A stretch of DNA of 50,918 nucleotides from Magnetococcales bacterium (GCA_015228815.1 JADGCV010000031.1:1-50918); one strand, 5' to 3'; counted from the first letter of the stretch, positions 1 through 9,327 are shown. A program made the numbers and translations. The notes: a model not told the origin generated them from the letters alone.

Positions 1-40
1 CGCGTGGTTTTTGCGGGAATCTTGCGTAGGCGCGGGCTTT

Positions 41-276
41 GGTTTGCCCTTCTTCGCGGTTTTTGCGAAGGAAGACAAACCCCTTGCGTGTTGAAAGGCC
101 TGGAAACTTGCAATGTGTCCTGGTTTTTTCGCAAAAAACCGCGAAAAAACCAGGACAAGGGCGCGCGCCTGCGCGAATTTCCGCAGAAAACGCGGAAATT
201 CGCTTTGGGTGAAATGGCGCGTGAAAAACAAAGTCAAAACAAAAAGAAAAGTCAAAACCCTGGGGGAAATCCCCCA
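41..276. repeat. Cluster of four hairpins (palindromic repeat region)
   Basis: Four strong inverted repeats follow one another. 41-57 pairs with 65-81 (17 bp with three G-U wobbles). 116-132 pairs perfectly with 141-157 (17 bp, 8-nt loop). 173-184 pairs perfectly with 192-203 (12 bp). 261-266 pairs with 271-276 (TGGGGG/CCCCCA) and is followed by a T-rich run near 282-292. The arms of the first three end in GCGAA/TTCGC-type sequence. Open frames across this stretch have no recognisable product. The last hairpin and its CAAAACCC lead recur near 14446 and, inverted, near 46625, so this is a dispersed family. Confidence 0.75.
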
Positions 277-350
277 GACCCCTTTTTTCTTTCAATAATT
301 TTAATACGGGGAGGGGTCTGAATAGTTACTCCGAGACAGGTAATCCAGCA

Positions 351-830
351 ATGCGGAAGATGATGGGAAGGCTGAAGCTGACGGTGAACGAGGAGAAGAC
401 CCGTACTTGTCGCATCCCGGAGGAAACCTTCGATTTTCTGGGTTACACCATTGGCCGGTATTATCCCACCATGGGTGAGGGGAAGGCCAAATATGGGACC
501 TGGCCATCGAAGAAGAGCGTTAGGCGGATGTATGACGCCCTGAGCGAACGCACAGATGTACGATGGTTGTGGCAAGATGCCGGGGATTTGGTGCATGACC
601 TGAATCGCAAACTGATCGGCTGGGCGAACTACTTTTCACTGGGTTTCGCTCGACGGTCCTATTCGGCGGTAGAGGCGCATACCAAGCATCGGCTCCGACA
701 GTGGTTGTGTAGGAAGCACAAGCAAAGAGGTGACGGGCAGTCACGCTACCCGGACAGGTACCTGCATCAAACGCTGGGACTGGTCTCTTTGCAAAGGGTG
801 CGACAGAACTTCCTGCGTGCGCAAGCGTGA
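351..830 (+). pseudogene. Group II intron maturase/reverse transcriptase, 5'-truncated
   Basis: This is the C-terminal ~159 residues of an LtrA-type intron-encoded protein. It starts inside the last RT block (LKLTVNEEKTR...FDFLGYTIGR) and continues through the maturase (X) domain with GWANYFSLG and the basic tail HRLRQWLCRKHKQRG. The fingers and palm, including the YADD catalytic box, are missing, since intact proteins of this family exceed 400 residues. The ATG at 351 is only the first Met after the break and has no ribosome binding site. An intron domain V follows at once. I infer a dead remnant of a retroelement; the fragment could not reverse-transcribe on its own. Confidence 0.9.
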
Positions 831-842
831 CGCTTTGTCCGA

Positions 843-875
843 GAGCCGGATGCGGGAAAACCGCACGTCCGGTTC
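843..875 (+). ncRNA. Group II intron domain V
   Basis: The segment begins GAGCCGGATGCGGG, has an AAAA-type tip and closes with CCGCACGTCCGGTTC. It forms the expected long hairpin with a two-nucleotide bulge region. This is the catalytic domain V, the most conserved part of group II introns, and it lies 13 nt after the maturase stop as expected. Domain VI and the 3' splice site should follow immediately but I could not define them with confidence. Confidence 0.85.
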
Positions 876-1011
876 GATGTGGCGGGAACTGGAAACGCGG
901 TTAAGGGAGCAGGATTTACGCCCACGGCGAAAGCCTTGTGGACCCATGCTACCTCCTCCTACCGCTGGCGCGCCAGTTCTCGACCCTACCAAATGTCGTA
1001 ATGCAAGACCT

Positions 1012-1039
1012 GACCCCAGACATTAGACCCCAGACATTA
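1012..1039. repeat. 14-bp tandem direct repeat
   Basis: GACCCCAGACATTA occurs twice back to back (1012-1025 and 1026-1039), just after a related CAAGACCTGACCCC string. It sits at the right edge of the intron remnant, where the sequence turns abruptly AT-rich, and may mark an old insertion boundary. Confidence 0.7.
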
Positions 1040-1353
1040 TGTTCCCATGGTTTTGACTCAAGGCGAAGGATTTTTGTGCGTAAAAATAATAACAGAAATA
1101 AAAAATAATTTTACATTATTTTTTGGAAATTATAAAATTGTTTATATAATTATTATTAGTTTGCATTTGAAATTGATTTGGGGTAGAATGGGGGTTCCAT
1201 GATGGCCGTAGGAGTGATTTTTCCTGTTTCTCCGGCCAGTGGTTCTGGGTGCTGGGTTTGGAAATTCTGGCACTAATGAAAATATTGAGATGTAACAAAG
1301 GAAATTGAGATACTTTCTTCGATTTTTTCCAACCAATTGATAGGATTATTACG
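1040..1353. other. AT-rich intergenic region, no gene seen
   Basis: This stretch is strikingly AT-rich, with poly-A/T runs near 1090-1160, unlike the GC-rich chromosome around it. Short minus-strand open frames here lack codon bias or ribosome binding sites. It probably carries the promoter of the SEC-C gene that follows and belongs to the same imported segment. Confidence 0.5.
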
Positions 1354-2253
1354 ATGGGTTTAGGCCAAGATCGCAATCAGCCCTGTAGCTGCGGCAGTGG
1401 AAAGAAGTTTAAGCGATGCTGTATAGATCGTAAGTCTGTGTCTAACACAGTGACTGGTGATTTTGGAGAACCTACTACAATCAATGGGTGCAGATTTGGT
1501 CCTGATGGGCAGGTTGAATTTCTAATGGATGGCAAAGTTTTGGTGCCGAAGAGATCCTATCAAGGTTCACACAGAGAATCTAATAAAGGAGAAAAGCACC
1601 TGTTACGGGTTCCAATTAATCCAGAGTCAATGAATCTGGATGAAAGTAAGATTTTAAGAAGTTTTTCTCGTGTTTTTGCTATAGATACGAACACAAAAAC
1701 AAAACTATTGCATCATACGGTTTCTATTGCATGCATTGTTGAATGTCAGTTTATCACAGAACAACCTGATCAGTATGGCTGTGTCGTTTTGGGGACGTTT
1801 GAGTTCCATGACGGTCCTGTTGAACAGCAGGAGAATTTTGCTTGGCATTTTTTGATTAGGATGATTCAAAATAGTTTGGACTTTTCTCCAGAACAACGTA
1901 TTGCAATCGTTACGGATTCAGACTTAGGTAAACATGATGAATATAATGAGAGAAAGAAACCTTATTTTAAGGATTTCTTTCTTCCGATAGGGTTTTCTCT
2001 TCTGTACGCAAATGAAAATGGTCGGTCGATGTGCAATCAGGCAATACGTTACTGTGATAGACAAGCTGGCAAGATGTTGCAACTATCGTTAGATAGTAAA
2101 TTGCAATATGCGCAATGGATCGATATCCATGGGGGTTGGTGTACTCGCTTCCATGGTTGGCATAATCCTGTTTCACGGGAAAATGCTAACATTTTTCGAT
2201 TAGGGTCTTTGCCTAGCGATGCCTTGGGTCCAGGTTTTTCAATGAGTGCTTGA
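1354..2253 (+). CDS. SEC-C motif protein of unknown function
   Basis: The 299-residue product starts with a textbook SEC-C zinc-binding motif at residues ~9-24 (QPCSCGSGKKFKRCC). This is the C-terminal motif of SecA, also used as an N-terminal tag in many phage-defence and accessory proteins. The rest (~60-299) is not a family I recognise; it has mixed alpha/beta composition and no membrane segments. The gene is AT-rich with A/T-ending codons, unlike the chromosome, so it is likely a recent acquisition. Near 2230 another frame opens that reads on to 2375 with a plausible helical, Glu/Lys-rich sequence. The original C-terminus may therefore have been altered by a frameshift. Function unknown. 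Confidence 0.75.
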   Translation: MGLGQDRNQPCSCGSGKKFKRCCIDRKSVSNTVTGDFGEPTTINGCRFGPDGQVEFLMDGKVLVPKRSYQGSHRESNKGEKHLLRVPINPESMNLDESKILRSFSRVFAIDTNTKTKLLHHTVSIACIVECQFITEQPDQYGCVVLGTFEFHDGPVEQQENFAWHFLIRMIQNSLDFSPEQRIAIVTDSDLGKHDEYNERKKPYFKDFFLPIGFSLLYANENGRSMCNQAIRYCDRQAGKMLQLSLDSKLQYAQWIDIHGGWCTRFHGWHNPVSRENANIFRLGSLPSDALGPGFSMSA

Positions 2254-2339
2254 AAGTTCAGGCACATTGCACTGTTATTCTTTCTGAGTTTGTAAAGATT
2301 TTGAAAGAAAAAAAAGATCTTGGGGATCTGAACAGCTGC

Positions 2340-2468
2340 TTAGAGGAGATTCTCAACGTTTCTGGAAGCGTGTAACACCCGGATGATTTCCACTCCATGA
2401 TTGGCGGGGCGATAAAAAATCAGGTAGTTACCAACAGGAAACATTCGCAAGTCTCGGTAGGAATTCCA
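2340..2468 (-). pseudogene. RelE/ParE toxin C-terminal fragment
   Basis: Read on the minus strand, this encodes NSYRDLRMFPVGNYLIFY followed by RPANHGVEIIRVLHASRN and VENLL then TAA. That is the C-terminal half of a type II RelE/ParE-fold toxin, with the typical R-x-F-P-V-x-NYLIFYR strand and EIIRVLHxxR ending. The N-terminal half and any antitoxin gene are absent; upstream sequence (2470-2630) is unrelated. The fragment overlaps the end of an alternative reading frame trailing the SEC-C gene. It is a decayed toxin-antitoxin locus, not an active toxin. Confidence 0.75.
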
Positions 2469-2637
2469 GGGACAGTATATCCATTTCACTGAACTCCGGG
2501 GACACCATCAATTCGGTCCTTCATCGTTTCCCCGGACCCAGGTTTGACCGTTTCCCGACCCACGAGGCAACCAAGTTCACCATCGAACGAGTCCAATATC
2601 AGCGACTCATGTTAAACTTTGATATTTCGATGGAACA

Positions 2638-2869
2638 GTGAGTCCGGTTTTGTCGGACTCACCAGGGGTGAGTCCAGAGCTTTTGGAGAATATTGGCAGA
2701 GAGAGAAGAAAAAGGCAACTTTCGACTCCGGCGGGTCCGGCGGGGGACCAAGTTCCTTCTCGAACCACCCGCGCTAACCATTGGAAACATTTGGGTTTTT
2801 CAAACGACCACGGTCACCCCGAAAGGTGGCCGCGACGTAGAGAAAACCCTGTAAAATCAAAATGGTGGA
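2638..2869. repeat. Copy A of a ~230-bp direct repeat (ssrA-downstream sequence)
   Basis: This segment aligns along its length with 8577-8808: shared blocks include GAGTCCAGAGCTTTTGGAGA, CTAACCATTGGAAACATT, GGGTTTTTCAAACGACCACG and AAAATCAAAATGGTGGA. It opens with a perfect hairpin, GTGAGTCCG/CGGACTCAC. It contains a second hairpin (2811-2818 with 2825-2832) whose counterpart in copy B keeps pairing despite base changes. It ends with TGGTGGA (2863-2869), the same seven bases that are the 3' terminus of the tmRNA in copy B. I infer a duplicated att-flanking region. Confidence 0.8.
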
Positions 2870-3279
2870 CCACGTGATACGGTTTCGAACCAATTCTCCG
2901 GCTTTGTTGCAGAGCCGTATAGAGAAGAGTTTGAAAGCGTCTTGGCTACCAATTGATGCATGTTCCGTTGATCGCCATGATCTGCAAAGGCTTTTTTCGT
3001 CTGCTCAAACTCTCCTCTCGAAAACGGATGCAACCCGTGGACCCGCATTCTGACGCCCGTTTGGTCAGCAAGATGATGTTAACGCAAACTTTTACTCTAT
3101 TCGCGGAGAATGGAGAATTCTGTGCTGCGGAAACGAGGCCCTTCCACCGCTTTTCCAAAACATTTTCATCGTCCACTTGGTGGCCATGATCGAGTGCCGA
3201 TTCGAACAGATTCTCCGGCTCTCACGGTCGGAGGGCAGGAGCAGATTTCGATGATCGTTCGGGCACCAAGAGAAACAAG
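2870..3279. other. Degraded region, no recognisable gene
   Basis: Several short open frames exist on both strands (for example minus 2857-3048), but none has a recognisable domain, consistent codon use or a ribosome binding site. The first bases contain GGTTTCGAACC, resembling a T-loop, possibly a worn-out tRNA/tmRNA end. I see nothing functional. Confidence 0.4.
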
Positions 3280-4233
3280 TCAATGAAAGACGGCCTGCAG
3301 GGAATCGGCTTTGAAAATCTTCCGCGCCCAAACGTTGATGTCGTCCAATTTTGCCGATTCCACCTGCTTCTGAACAGATTCTGGGATCAGGCCAAAACGC
3401 TCTTGGAGCAGTTCGAGCAGCATTTCTGCCTTGCCTTTTTGCTCTCCCTTTTTCATCCCAATCCGTTCTACGCTTGTGATATAAGGCATTTTTTTGTTCT
3501 CCTCGAAGTTGGATAGATTTGTCCAGAATTGGTTGTCCAACTCTTCTGGCAGGCTCAACACCCAGTCGATGAATCGAAAGAGATCAACGATCTGTTGGCG
3601 GTTGAAACCACGTTCGTACAGCATGCGCGTGATGCGCATTTTCTGCTGAAATCGCTCTGCCGGTTGGTTTCTGGTCTGTTTGCCGGTCAGATGCGCCAGG
3701 GTGACGATGGCAAACGGATTGGTGGATGACTCCAAAAGATCCAAACGGGACAGGTAATCCAGCAATTTGATAGCATTGAACTGGAAGCTGACCTTCGATC
3801 CCCACTTCTGATAACCAAACGCCGATGGCCGCCAAGCACCTTCTTCGTCAGCGAGGATGGCCAAGCTGACTACAGGTCTCTTGACTACAGGTCTCTTGTA
3901 GAGGTCGAAAGCCCGATACTGACAGGTGAACATCCGCTCTTCGAAATGCGGATCACGGTTCTCCTGGATTTCGACATGGATCAGCACCCAGAGTTCATCA
4001 CCGTCGAGCAGCCAGACCCGGACCAGCAGATCAACCCGACGATTGCCAGACTCCGCCTCCCGAGTGATCCGGTCCAGCTCCTTGTCCAGGAATTCTGGAG
4101 CGCACTGCCAGTCGATACCATCATGTGCCTCTGGCAGGAAAAACTCCAGAAAGTCGTTGAAGTACGCCTTCAGGATCTCCTTCCACGGCGAATCGTACTC
4201 GGTCGTCTGGCTTTGATTGTCGTGATCGGTCAT
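3280..4233 (-). CDS. Rpn family recombination-promoting nuclease (DUF4351-type tail)
   Basis: The 317-residue protein has the Rpn/YhgA-like PD-(D/E)XK layout. An N-terminal SPWKEILKAYFNDFLEFFLPE is followed by a nuclease core in which RRVDLLVRVW...VLIHVEIQ supplies the D and ExQ catalytic positions (~residues 66-90). A helical region follows, and a C-terminal tail AEMLLELLQERFGLIPE matches the DUF4351-like end. Such proteins are DNA endonucleases spread widely within genomes. The five residues KRPVV occur twice in tandem, matching a 15-bp DNA duplication at 3868-3897; this may be a recent slippage event. The gene stands alone in the island, diverging from the transposase gene that follows. 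Confidence 0.85.
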   Translation of the reverse strand: MTDHDNQSQTTEYDSPWKEILKAYFNDFLEFFLPEAHDGIDWQCAPEFLDKELDRITREAESGNRRVDLLVRVWLLDGDELWVLIHVEIQENRDPHFEERMFTCQYRAFDLYKRPVVKRPVVSLAILADEEGAWRPSAFGYQKWGSKVSFQFNAIKLLDYLSRLDLLESSTNPFAIVTLAHLTGKQTRNQPAERFQQKMRITRMLYERGFNRQQIVDLFRFIDWVLSLPEELDNQFWTNLSNFEENKKMPYITSVERIGMKKGEQKGKAEMLLELLQERFGLIPESVQKQVESAKLDDINVWARKIFKADSLQAVFH

Positions 4234-4342
4234 GTCAACATCCTCGAATGCTCTGCCTTTGGATTGGAGTGCAAAGCCTTCAAAAAACGATCACATGGGT
4301 GATAATGTCAATCATGATCAATCCACCAAGAGCAACTCATTC

Positions 4343-5371
4343 ATGAAATCACTTCTCATCATCGGCACCTTCATCGCCGACTTGTTCCTCAGCCGAACCG
4401 CCTTGCAGATGGAGATCCTGGCTTTGCGTCATCAACTGGCGGTTTTGCAAAGGACGAAACCCAGCCGATTACAGATCCACCCATTGGACCGCTTGCTTTG
4501 GATCCTGCTATCACGCATTTGGCAAGGCTGGCGTGAAGCCTTGGTCATCGTCAAGCCAGCAACGGTGATACAGTGGCATCGTGAAGGGGTTCGGCTGTTT
4601 TGGAAATGGAAATCCCGCCGCAAACGCCCCGGTCGTCCTGCCGTCACGAAGGAAATCAAGGATCTGATTCGCAAAATGAGCCTTGAGAATCCACTCTGGG
4701 GCGCGCCCCGCATCCATGGCGAATTGCTGAAACTCGGCTACCAAGTGGCAGAAACATCAGTCGCAAAGTACATGGTCAAGCCAGCCAAACCGCCATCTCA
4801 AACCTGGAAAACCTTCCTGGAAAATCACGCCAACTGCATGGTTGCCATGGATTTCTTCACTGTTCCGACACTCTTCTTCACGGTGTTCCACGTCCTGATT
4901 TTGCTTGACCATGAACGTCGCCGCATCATCCACTTCAACATTACCACCAACCCAACTGCCGCATGGGTCGCTCAACAAATCAGGGATGCTTTCCCCTGGG
5001 ATTCGGCACCACGCTACTTGATCCATGATCGAGATCCGATTTTTCAGGGCAAATGCCAAGACACCCTGAAGGCCATGGGAATCAAGGAGGTAAAAATTGC
5101 GCCAGCATCTCCTTGGCAAAACGCCTATTGCGAACGAGTGATCGGGTCGATTCGCAGGGAGTGTCTGGATCACGCCATCGTGATGAACCAGGAACACCTG
5201 AGACGGACCCTGACCTCGTACCTGATCTATTATCACGAAACGCGCACCCATCTTGGTCTGGCCAAAGACTGTCCTGAGCCAATGGCGGTTCAACCAATGG
5301 GGGCAGGCGATGTTATCGCCATCCCGCATCTTGGTGGGCTGCACCACCAGTACCTGCGGAAAGCTGCCTGA
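4343..5371 (+). CDS. Integrase-core (rve) transposase
   Basis: This is a DDE transposase with an N-terminal helical region (RTALQMEILALRHQLAVLQR), a helix-turn-helix-like middle (GRPAVTKEIKDLIRKM...WGAPRIHGELLKLGY) and an rve integrase core. The catalytic acids are visible in MVAMDFFTVPT, YLIHDRDPIF and NAYCERVIGSIRRECLDH (D-D-E). It is a single-ORF, solo element. I see no clear terminal inverted repeats or target duplication, so it may be immobile now. The ATG at 4343 matches where homologues usually begin; in-frame starts exist at 4232 and 4295 but would overlap the divergent Rpn gene's promoter. Intact by length (~343 residues). Confidence 0.85.
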   Translation: MKSLLIIGTFIADLFLSRTALQMEILALRHQLAVLQRTKPSRLQIHPLDRLLWILLSRIWQGWREALVIVKPATVIQWHREGVRLFWKWKSRRKRPGRPAVTKEIKDLIRKMSLENPLWGAPRIHGELLKLGYQVAETSVAKYMVKPAKPPSQTWKTFLENHANCMVAMDFFTVPTLFFTVFHVLILLDHERRRIIHFNITTNPTAAWVAQQIRDAFPWDSAPRYLIHDRDPIFQGKCQDTLKAMGIKEVKIAPASPWQNAYCERVIGSIRRECLDHAIVMNQEHLRRTLTSYLIYYHETRTHLGLAKDCPEPMAVQPMGAGDVIAIPHLGGLHHQYLRKAA

Positions 5372-5819
5372 TCCAACTCCGGTTTCGACTTGTCAAAGAG
5401 CGCATCCAAAGGGTGAGGTTCCGATGCCTCTTGCCCGCTTCAGAAAAATCTGGGCCATGACGACCACCAGACCCTCAATCCTGAAGCTGATTTTTGCGGA
5501 AATCCGCCTTACTGTCCAGAGAAATCCAGCGACTTCATCGTCAAACTGCTTGGCGATGGGACCAAACCGGGTCGGATTGGGTTTTTGGTAGGGACAGTGT
5601 GCGGCAGGGTCATGCGGCGCTTGTCGATGAAACCGGCTTCGTGCAGATCACGAGCGGTCTCATGAACGGCATCGAAAACGGGGCATCCCAGAACGGCGGC
5701 AAAGGTGTTGCGGAAGAGAGATTTTGGATAGAATGGGTAGACAGGGGTAAAGATTGCAAACCTCTCGGGAAGAAAACTTGGGACTCAACTGCTCTACTTA
5801 AGCGAATGCACCGACTGCC
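5372..5819. other. Intergenic remnant region before the R-M genes
   Basis: No intact gene is visible. The minus strand carries a short antitoxin-like fragment (listed separately), and weak open frames on the plus strand (5494-5832) have no recognisable domain. The promoter of the methyltransferase gene must lie in the right half. Confidence 0.45.
5611..5676 (-). pseudogene. HTH antitoxin N-terminal fragment
   Basis: The minus strand reads FDAVHETARDLHEAGFIDKRRM, resembling the N-terminus of the small helix-turn-helix antitoxins encoded next to RelE/HigB-type toxins (family form: FDAxHETAxxLxxAGxIDxxTMREFD). The expected REFD continuation is lost and no start codon sits in the right place. 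With the RelE/ParE remnant at 2340-2468 this suggests decayed toxin-antitoxin genes in the island. The fragment is short, so the call is tentative. Confidence 0.35.
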
Positions 5820-7565
5820 ATGGGCCGATTAGCCGCAAAAAATCTGAGAATGCACGGCCAGATGGTTCTTCCTGGGCTGTGCCCCATAGGGGAAGCCTCT
5901 CGCCAGATGGCCATGGCCGACGTGGCAGAACGGGGTGCTTTTTTCACTCGGAACAGCGTTGTTGAGTTCATCTTGGATCTGGCCGGTTACACCGTTGACC
6001 AACCCCTTCATCGCTTTCGGTTGCTGGAACCATCCTTCGGGCGAGGAAATTTCCTCCATGTCGCCGTAGACCGGCTGCTGACATCGTTTCTTGATCATGA
6101 AGGTTGGGATGGCTCTCTCCATGAAAAACTGGCTCCTTCCATTCAGGCAGTAGAACTCCATCCATCCAGCATTGAGGAGACCCGCTCAAGGCTTATGGAA
6201 CTGATGATTGAGAAAGGAATCAACCGTAAAGACGCCGTGCAACTGATCGACGCTTGGATCGTGGAGGGGGATTTTCTTCTGGCCCAGTTCCCCCATCCGT
6301 TCACCCATATTGTGGGCAATCCTCCCTACGTCCGGCAGGAACACGTTCCCGACATCCTCATGGAAGAGTATCGTTTCCGTTATGACACGATTTTTGATCG
6401 GGCCGATCTTTATATTCCCTTCATCGAACGGAGCCTGCACAGTCTCGATGCCGGTGGCAAGCTGGCATTCATCTGTTCCGACCGATGGATGAAAAACCGC
6501 TACGGCGGGCCGCTTCGAGCCATGGTTGCCAATGGCTATCATCTGGCCTGCTATATCGATATGGTGGATACACAGGCTTTCCATGAGGATGTCACAGCCT
6601 ATCCGGCTATCACTCTTATCACGCGGGAAAAAGCTGGCCGTACCCGGGTCGTCCACCGTCCTGAAACTGATTCCGGAACCCTCTCCCGCCTTGCCAAGTC
6701 TCTCAATGTCGAATCCCTTCCCAAAAGCAGTGAGGTGTTGGAAATCCGGGACGTTGCCAGGGGGCAGGAACCGTGGATTCTGCACTCAGCGGATCAATTG
6801 GCCGTCATCCGTCGTCTGGAGAAGGAGTTACCACTTTTGGAGGAGGTGGGATGTCGGGTGGGAATCGGGGTGGCCACTGGAGCTGACAAGGTGTTTATAG
6901 GCCCATTCGAAGCTCTGGACGTAGAACCAGACCGTAAACTACCCTTGGTCCAAACGAAGGACATCAAGGGAGGATGCGTTGCATGGCAAGGGCAGGGGGT
7001 CATCAACCCGTTTAACAATGATGGGACACTGGTGGACCTTAGACAGTATCCCAAGCTGGCCGATTACCTTTCAAAACATGAGGAGGTGATCCGAAATCGT
7101 CATTGCGCCCGCAAGAATCCAGGTGGATGGTATCGTACCATTGATCGCATTCATCCGGACCTGTTGAGTCGTCCCAAGCTGCTGATTCCCGACATCAAGG
7201 GAGACGCCCATATTATCTATGACGATGGGGCATTTTATCCACACCACAACCTCTACTTCATCACCTCCGACCAGTGGGATCTTCAGGCGCTCCGAGGGGT
7301 GCTCCTATCCGGCATCGCCCGGCTGTTCGTCTCCCTCTATTCCATTCAGATGCGGGGAGGATATCTCCGTTTTCAGGCCCAGTACCTGAGACGGATCCGG
7401 GTTCCCAAATGGGGCGATGTATCGCATGGAACGCGCAAATCCCTCGTCGCCGCCGCAACTGAAAACGACTACGATGCCTGCAGTAGGGCCACCTTCGGCC
7501 TGTACGGGTTGAGCCAGGAGGAGTCCGCAGTGATTGGCGGAAACAGGGAGGATGTGGTGCCATGA
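5820..7565 (+). CDS. Type II N6-adenine DNA methyltransferase (PaeR7I/XhoI-like)
   Basis: The protein is a gamma-type adenine methyltransferase. [16 protein letters not shown] precedes the SAM-binding motif I region [12 protein letters not shown] (~residues 68-80), and [12 protein letters not shown] carries the catalytic NPPY motif IV (~160-170). The C-terminal half is the target-recognition region, with a [12 protein letters not shown] element shared by Eco57I/PaeR7I-type enzymes. It overlaps the next gene by 4 bp (ATGA), and that gene is a PaeR7I-like endonuclease, so it should methylate adenine in CTCGAG. The true start may be ATG 5907, preceded by AGGGGAAG, because the residues before it look non-conserved. 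Confidence 0.92.
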   Translation: MGRLAAKNLRMHGQMVLPGLCPIGEASRQMAMADVAERGAFFTRNSVVEFILDLAGYTVDQPLHRFRLLEPSFGRGNFLHVAVDRLLTSFLDHEGWDGSLHEKLAPSIQAVELHPSSIEETRSRLMELMIEKGINRKDAVQLIDAWIVEGDFLLAQFPHPFTHIVGNPPYVRQEHVPDILMEEYRFRYDTIFDRADLYIPFIERSLHSLDAGGKLAFICSDRWMKNRYGGPLRAMVANGYHLACYIDMVDTQAFHEDVTAYPAITLITREKAGRTRVVHRPETDSGTLSRLAKSLNVESLPKSSEVLEIRDVARGQEPWILHSADQLAVIRRLEKELPLLEEVGCRVGIGVATGADKVFIGPFEALDVEPDRKLPLVQTKDIKGGCVAWQGQGVINPFNNDGTLVDLRQYPKLADYLSKHEEVIRNRHCARKNPGGWYRTIDRIHPDLLSRPKLLIPDIKGDAHIIYDDGAFYPHHNLYFITSDQWDLQALRGVLLSGIARLFVSLYSIQMRGGYLRFQAQYLRRIRVPKWGDVSHGTRKSLVAAATENDYDACSRATFGLYGLSQEESAVIGGNREDVVP

Positions 7566-8296
7566 CCATTGATTTGGGCGATTTCGATCATGAGGTTCGC
7601 GAAGCGGTTAAAGCTTTCTGGATCGGACGTTCTGCAGCCGTCCAGAAGCAGCAATCCAGTGGCAAGGCGGACCAGGGGGAACGGGCTGGGGTCACCGCTG
7701 GAAAGAATATGGACGGTTTCGTGGCACTGGTTGAAAAGGTGGTGCGTCAGAACGGGCTATCCCGTGCCGATATTCATCTGGAACGGAGGGTGCTCACCCT
7801 GCCTGGATATTTCCGCCCCACAAAGCTGTGGGACATGTTGGTGATGAACAATGGTCGGTTGATTGCCGCTCTGGAGTTCAAGAGTCAAGTGGGACCGTCT
7901 TTTGGCAACAATTTCAACAACCGGACCGAGGAAGCCATCGGCACGGCGCTTGACCTATGGACGGCCTTCAGAGAAGGGGCCTTTGGCGATTCTCAAAGGC
8001 CCTTTGTGGGATGGCTGATGCTGGTTGAGGAGTGTGATGGCTCTCGGACCCCGGTCAAGGACCGCTCCCCTCACTTCCCCGTATTCTCTGATTTCAATGA
8101 TGCTTCCTACGCGGATCGGTACGATATTTTATGCAGAAAGCTCGTTCGGGAACAGCTCTATACCACTGCCTCGGTAGTGCTTTCGCCCAGAACCGCCGAG
8201 AAAACCGGTGCGTTCAGCAACCTGTCTGAGATGACGAGTCTGCGCTCGTTCATCGCATCATTCGCAGGGCATATTGCCAGTGAAGCAGCAAGGTAG
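7562..8296 (+). CDS. Type II restriction endonuclease, PaeR7I/XhoI family
   Basis: The 244 residues match PaeR7I in length and signature. The core reads [26 protein letters not shown] and continues [17 protein letters not shown] (~residues 80-125), a PD-(D/E)XK fold with the acidic residue in WDMLV and ExK in LEFKSQ. PaeR7I and XhoI cut CTCGAG, and this enzyme very probably does the same. Its ATG overlaps the methyltransferase stop (ATGA), so translation is coupled and the protective enzyme is made first. No controller (C) protein gene is visible. The pair lies in the block bounded by the ssrA-linked repeats. Confidence 0.93.
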   Translation: MTIDLGDFDHEVREAVKAFWIGRSAAVQKQQSSGKADQGERAGVTAGKNMDGFVALVEKVVRQNGLSRADIHLERRVLTLPGYFRPTKLWDMLVMNNGRLIAALEFKSQVGPSFGNNFNNRTEEAIGTALDLWTAFREGAFGDSQRPFVGWLMLVEECDGSRTPVKDRSPHFPVFSDFNDASYADRYDILCRKLVREQLYTTASVVLSPRTAEKTGAFSNLSEMTSLRSFIASFAGHIASEAAR

Positions 8297-8310
8297 CTCC
8301 TGAACTGGAA

Positions 8311-8472
8311 ATGGCATGTCATCGGGATATTGATTTTACTCTTTCCGAATCGATTACCCATATCATGCAGGGATATAATACCCTGCCAGCCGACCCGGAC
8401 GGCCATCCCTGGGAGATCATCTGGGCCCCCATGTTTCCCCTGGGACCGGCGGGGGAGTTGCACCTGCCGTAG
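8311..8472 (+). CDS. Possible small protein, 53 residues
   Basis: An ATG-initiated frame encodes MACHRDIDFT... and ends GELHLP. It contains LSESITHIMQGYN and GHPWEIIWAPMFPLGPAG, which look protein-like with a sensible hydrophobic pattern and GC-ending codons. The ribosome binding site is weak (TGGAA close to the ATG). I recognise no family. It could be a real small ORF trailing the R-M operon or a fragment of a lost gene. Confidence 0.3.
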   Translation: MACHRDIDFTLSESITHIMQGYNTLPADPDGHPWEIIWAPMFPLGPAGELHLP

Positions 8473-8576
8473 GACGCGGGTTTGCACGGCTTTTCGTCTT
8501 CAAGCCGACCATCTTCCGTGTCGAACGGGTCCGGTTCCGGTAAATGACGTTACTGTTTGAAATACCAAGGAAAAGA

Positions 8577-9170
<594 letters not shown>

Positions 9171-9240
9171 AGTCTTCCTAAGAGAAGAGAGACAAGACAA
9201 CTTTATGAACCGGTGGATAAAGCGATGTATGCAGAAGAAA

Positions 9241-9327
9241 TGGTGCCCAGAAGAAGACTCGAACTTCCACGACCGCGAGGCCACTAGACCCTGAATCTAG
9301 CGCGTCTACCAATTCCGCCATCTGGGC
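9241..9327 (-). tRNA. tRNA-Leu (anticodon CAG)
   Basis: The acceptor stem GCCCAGA pairs with TCTGGGC, followed by an encoded ACCA end. The anticodon stem is CTAGA/TCTAG around TTCAGGG, giving anticodon CAG (codon CUG). A long variable arm marks class II, and the T-arm reads GGAAG-TTCGAGT-CTTCT. It is 87 nt with CCA and lies just upstream of ssrA, possibly co-transcribed with it. Confidence 0.95.

Noticed and set aside
4-321. Open frames over the hairpin cluster
   Set aside because: Their residues follow the palindromes and low-complexity lysine codons; no protein features.
5494-5832. 112-codon frame before the methyltransferase
   Set aside because: No family resemblance; the minus strand of the same stretch has an antitoxin-like fragment instead.
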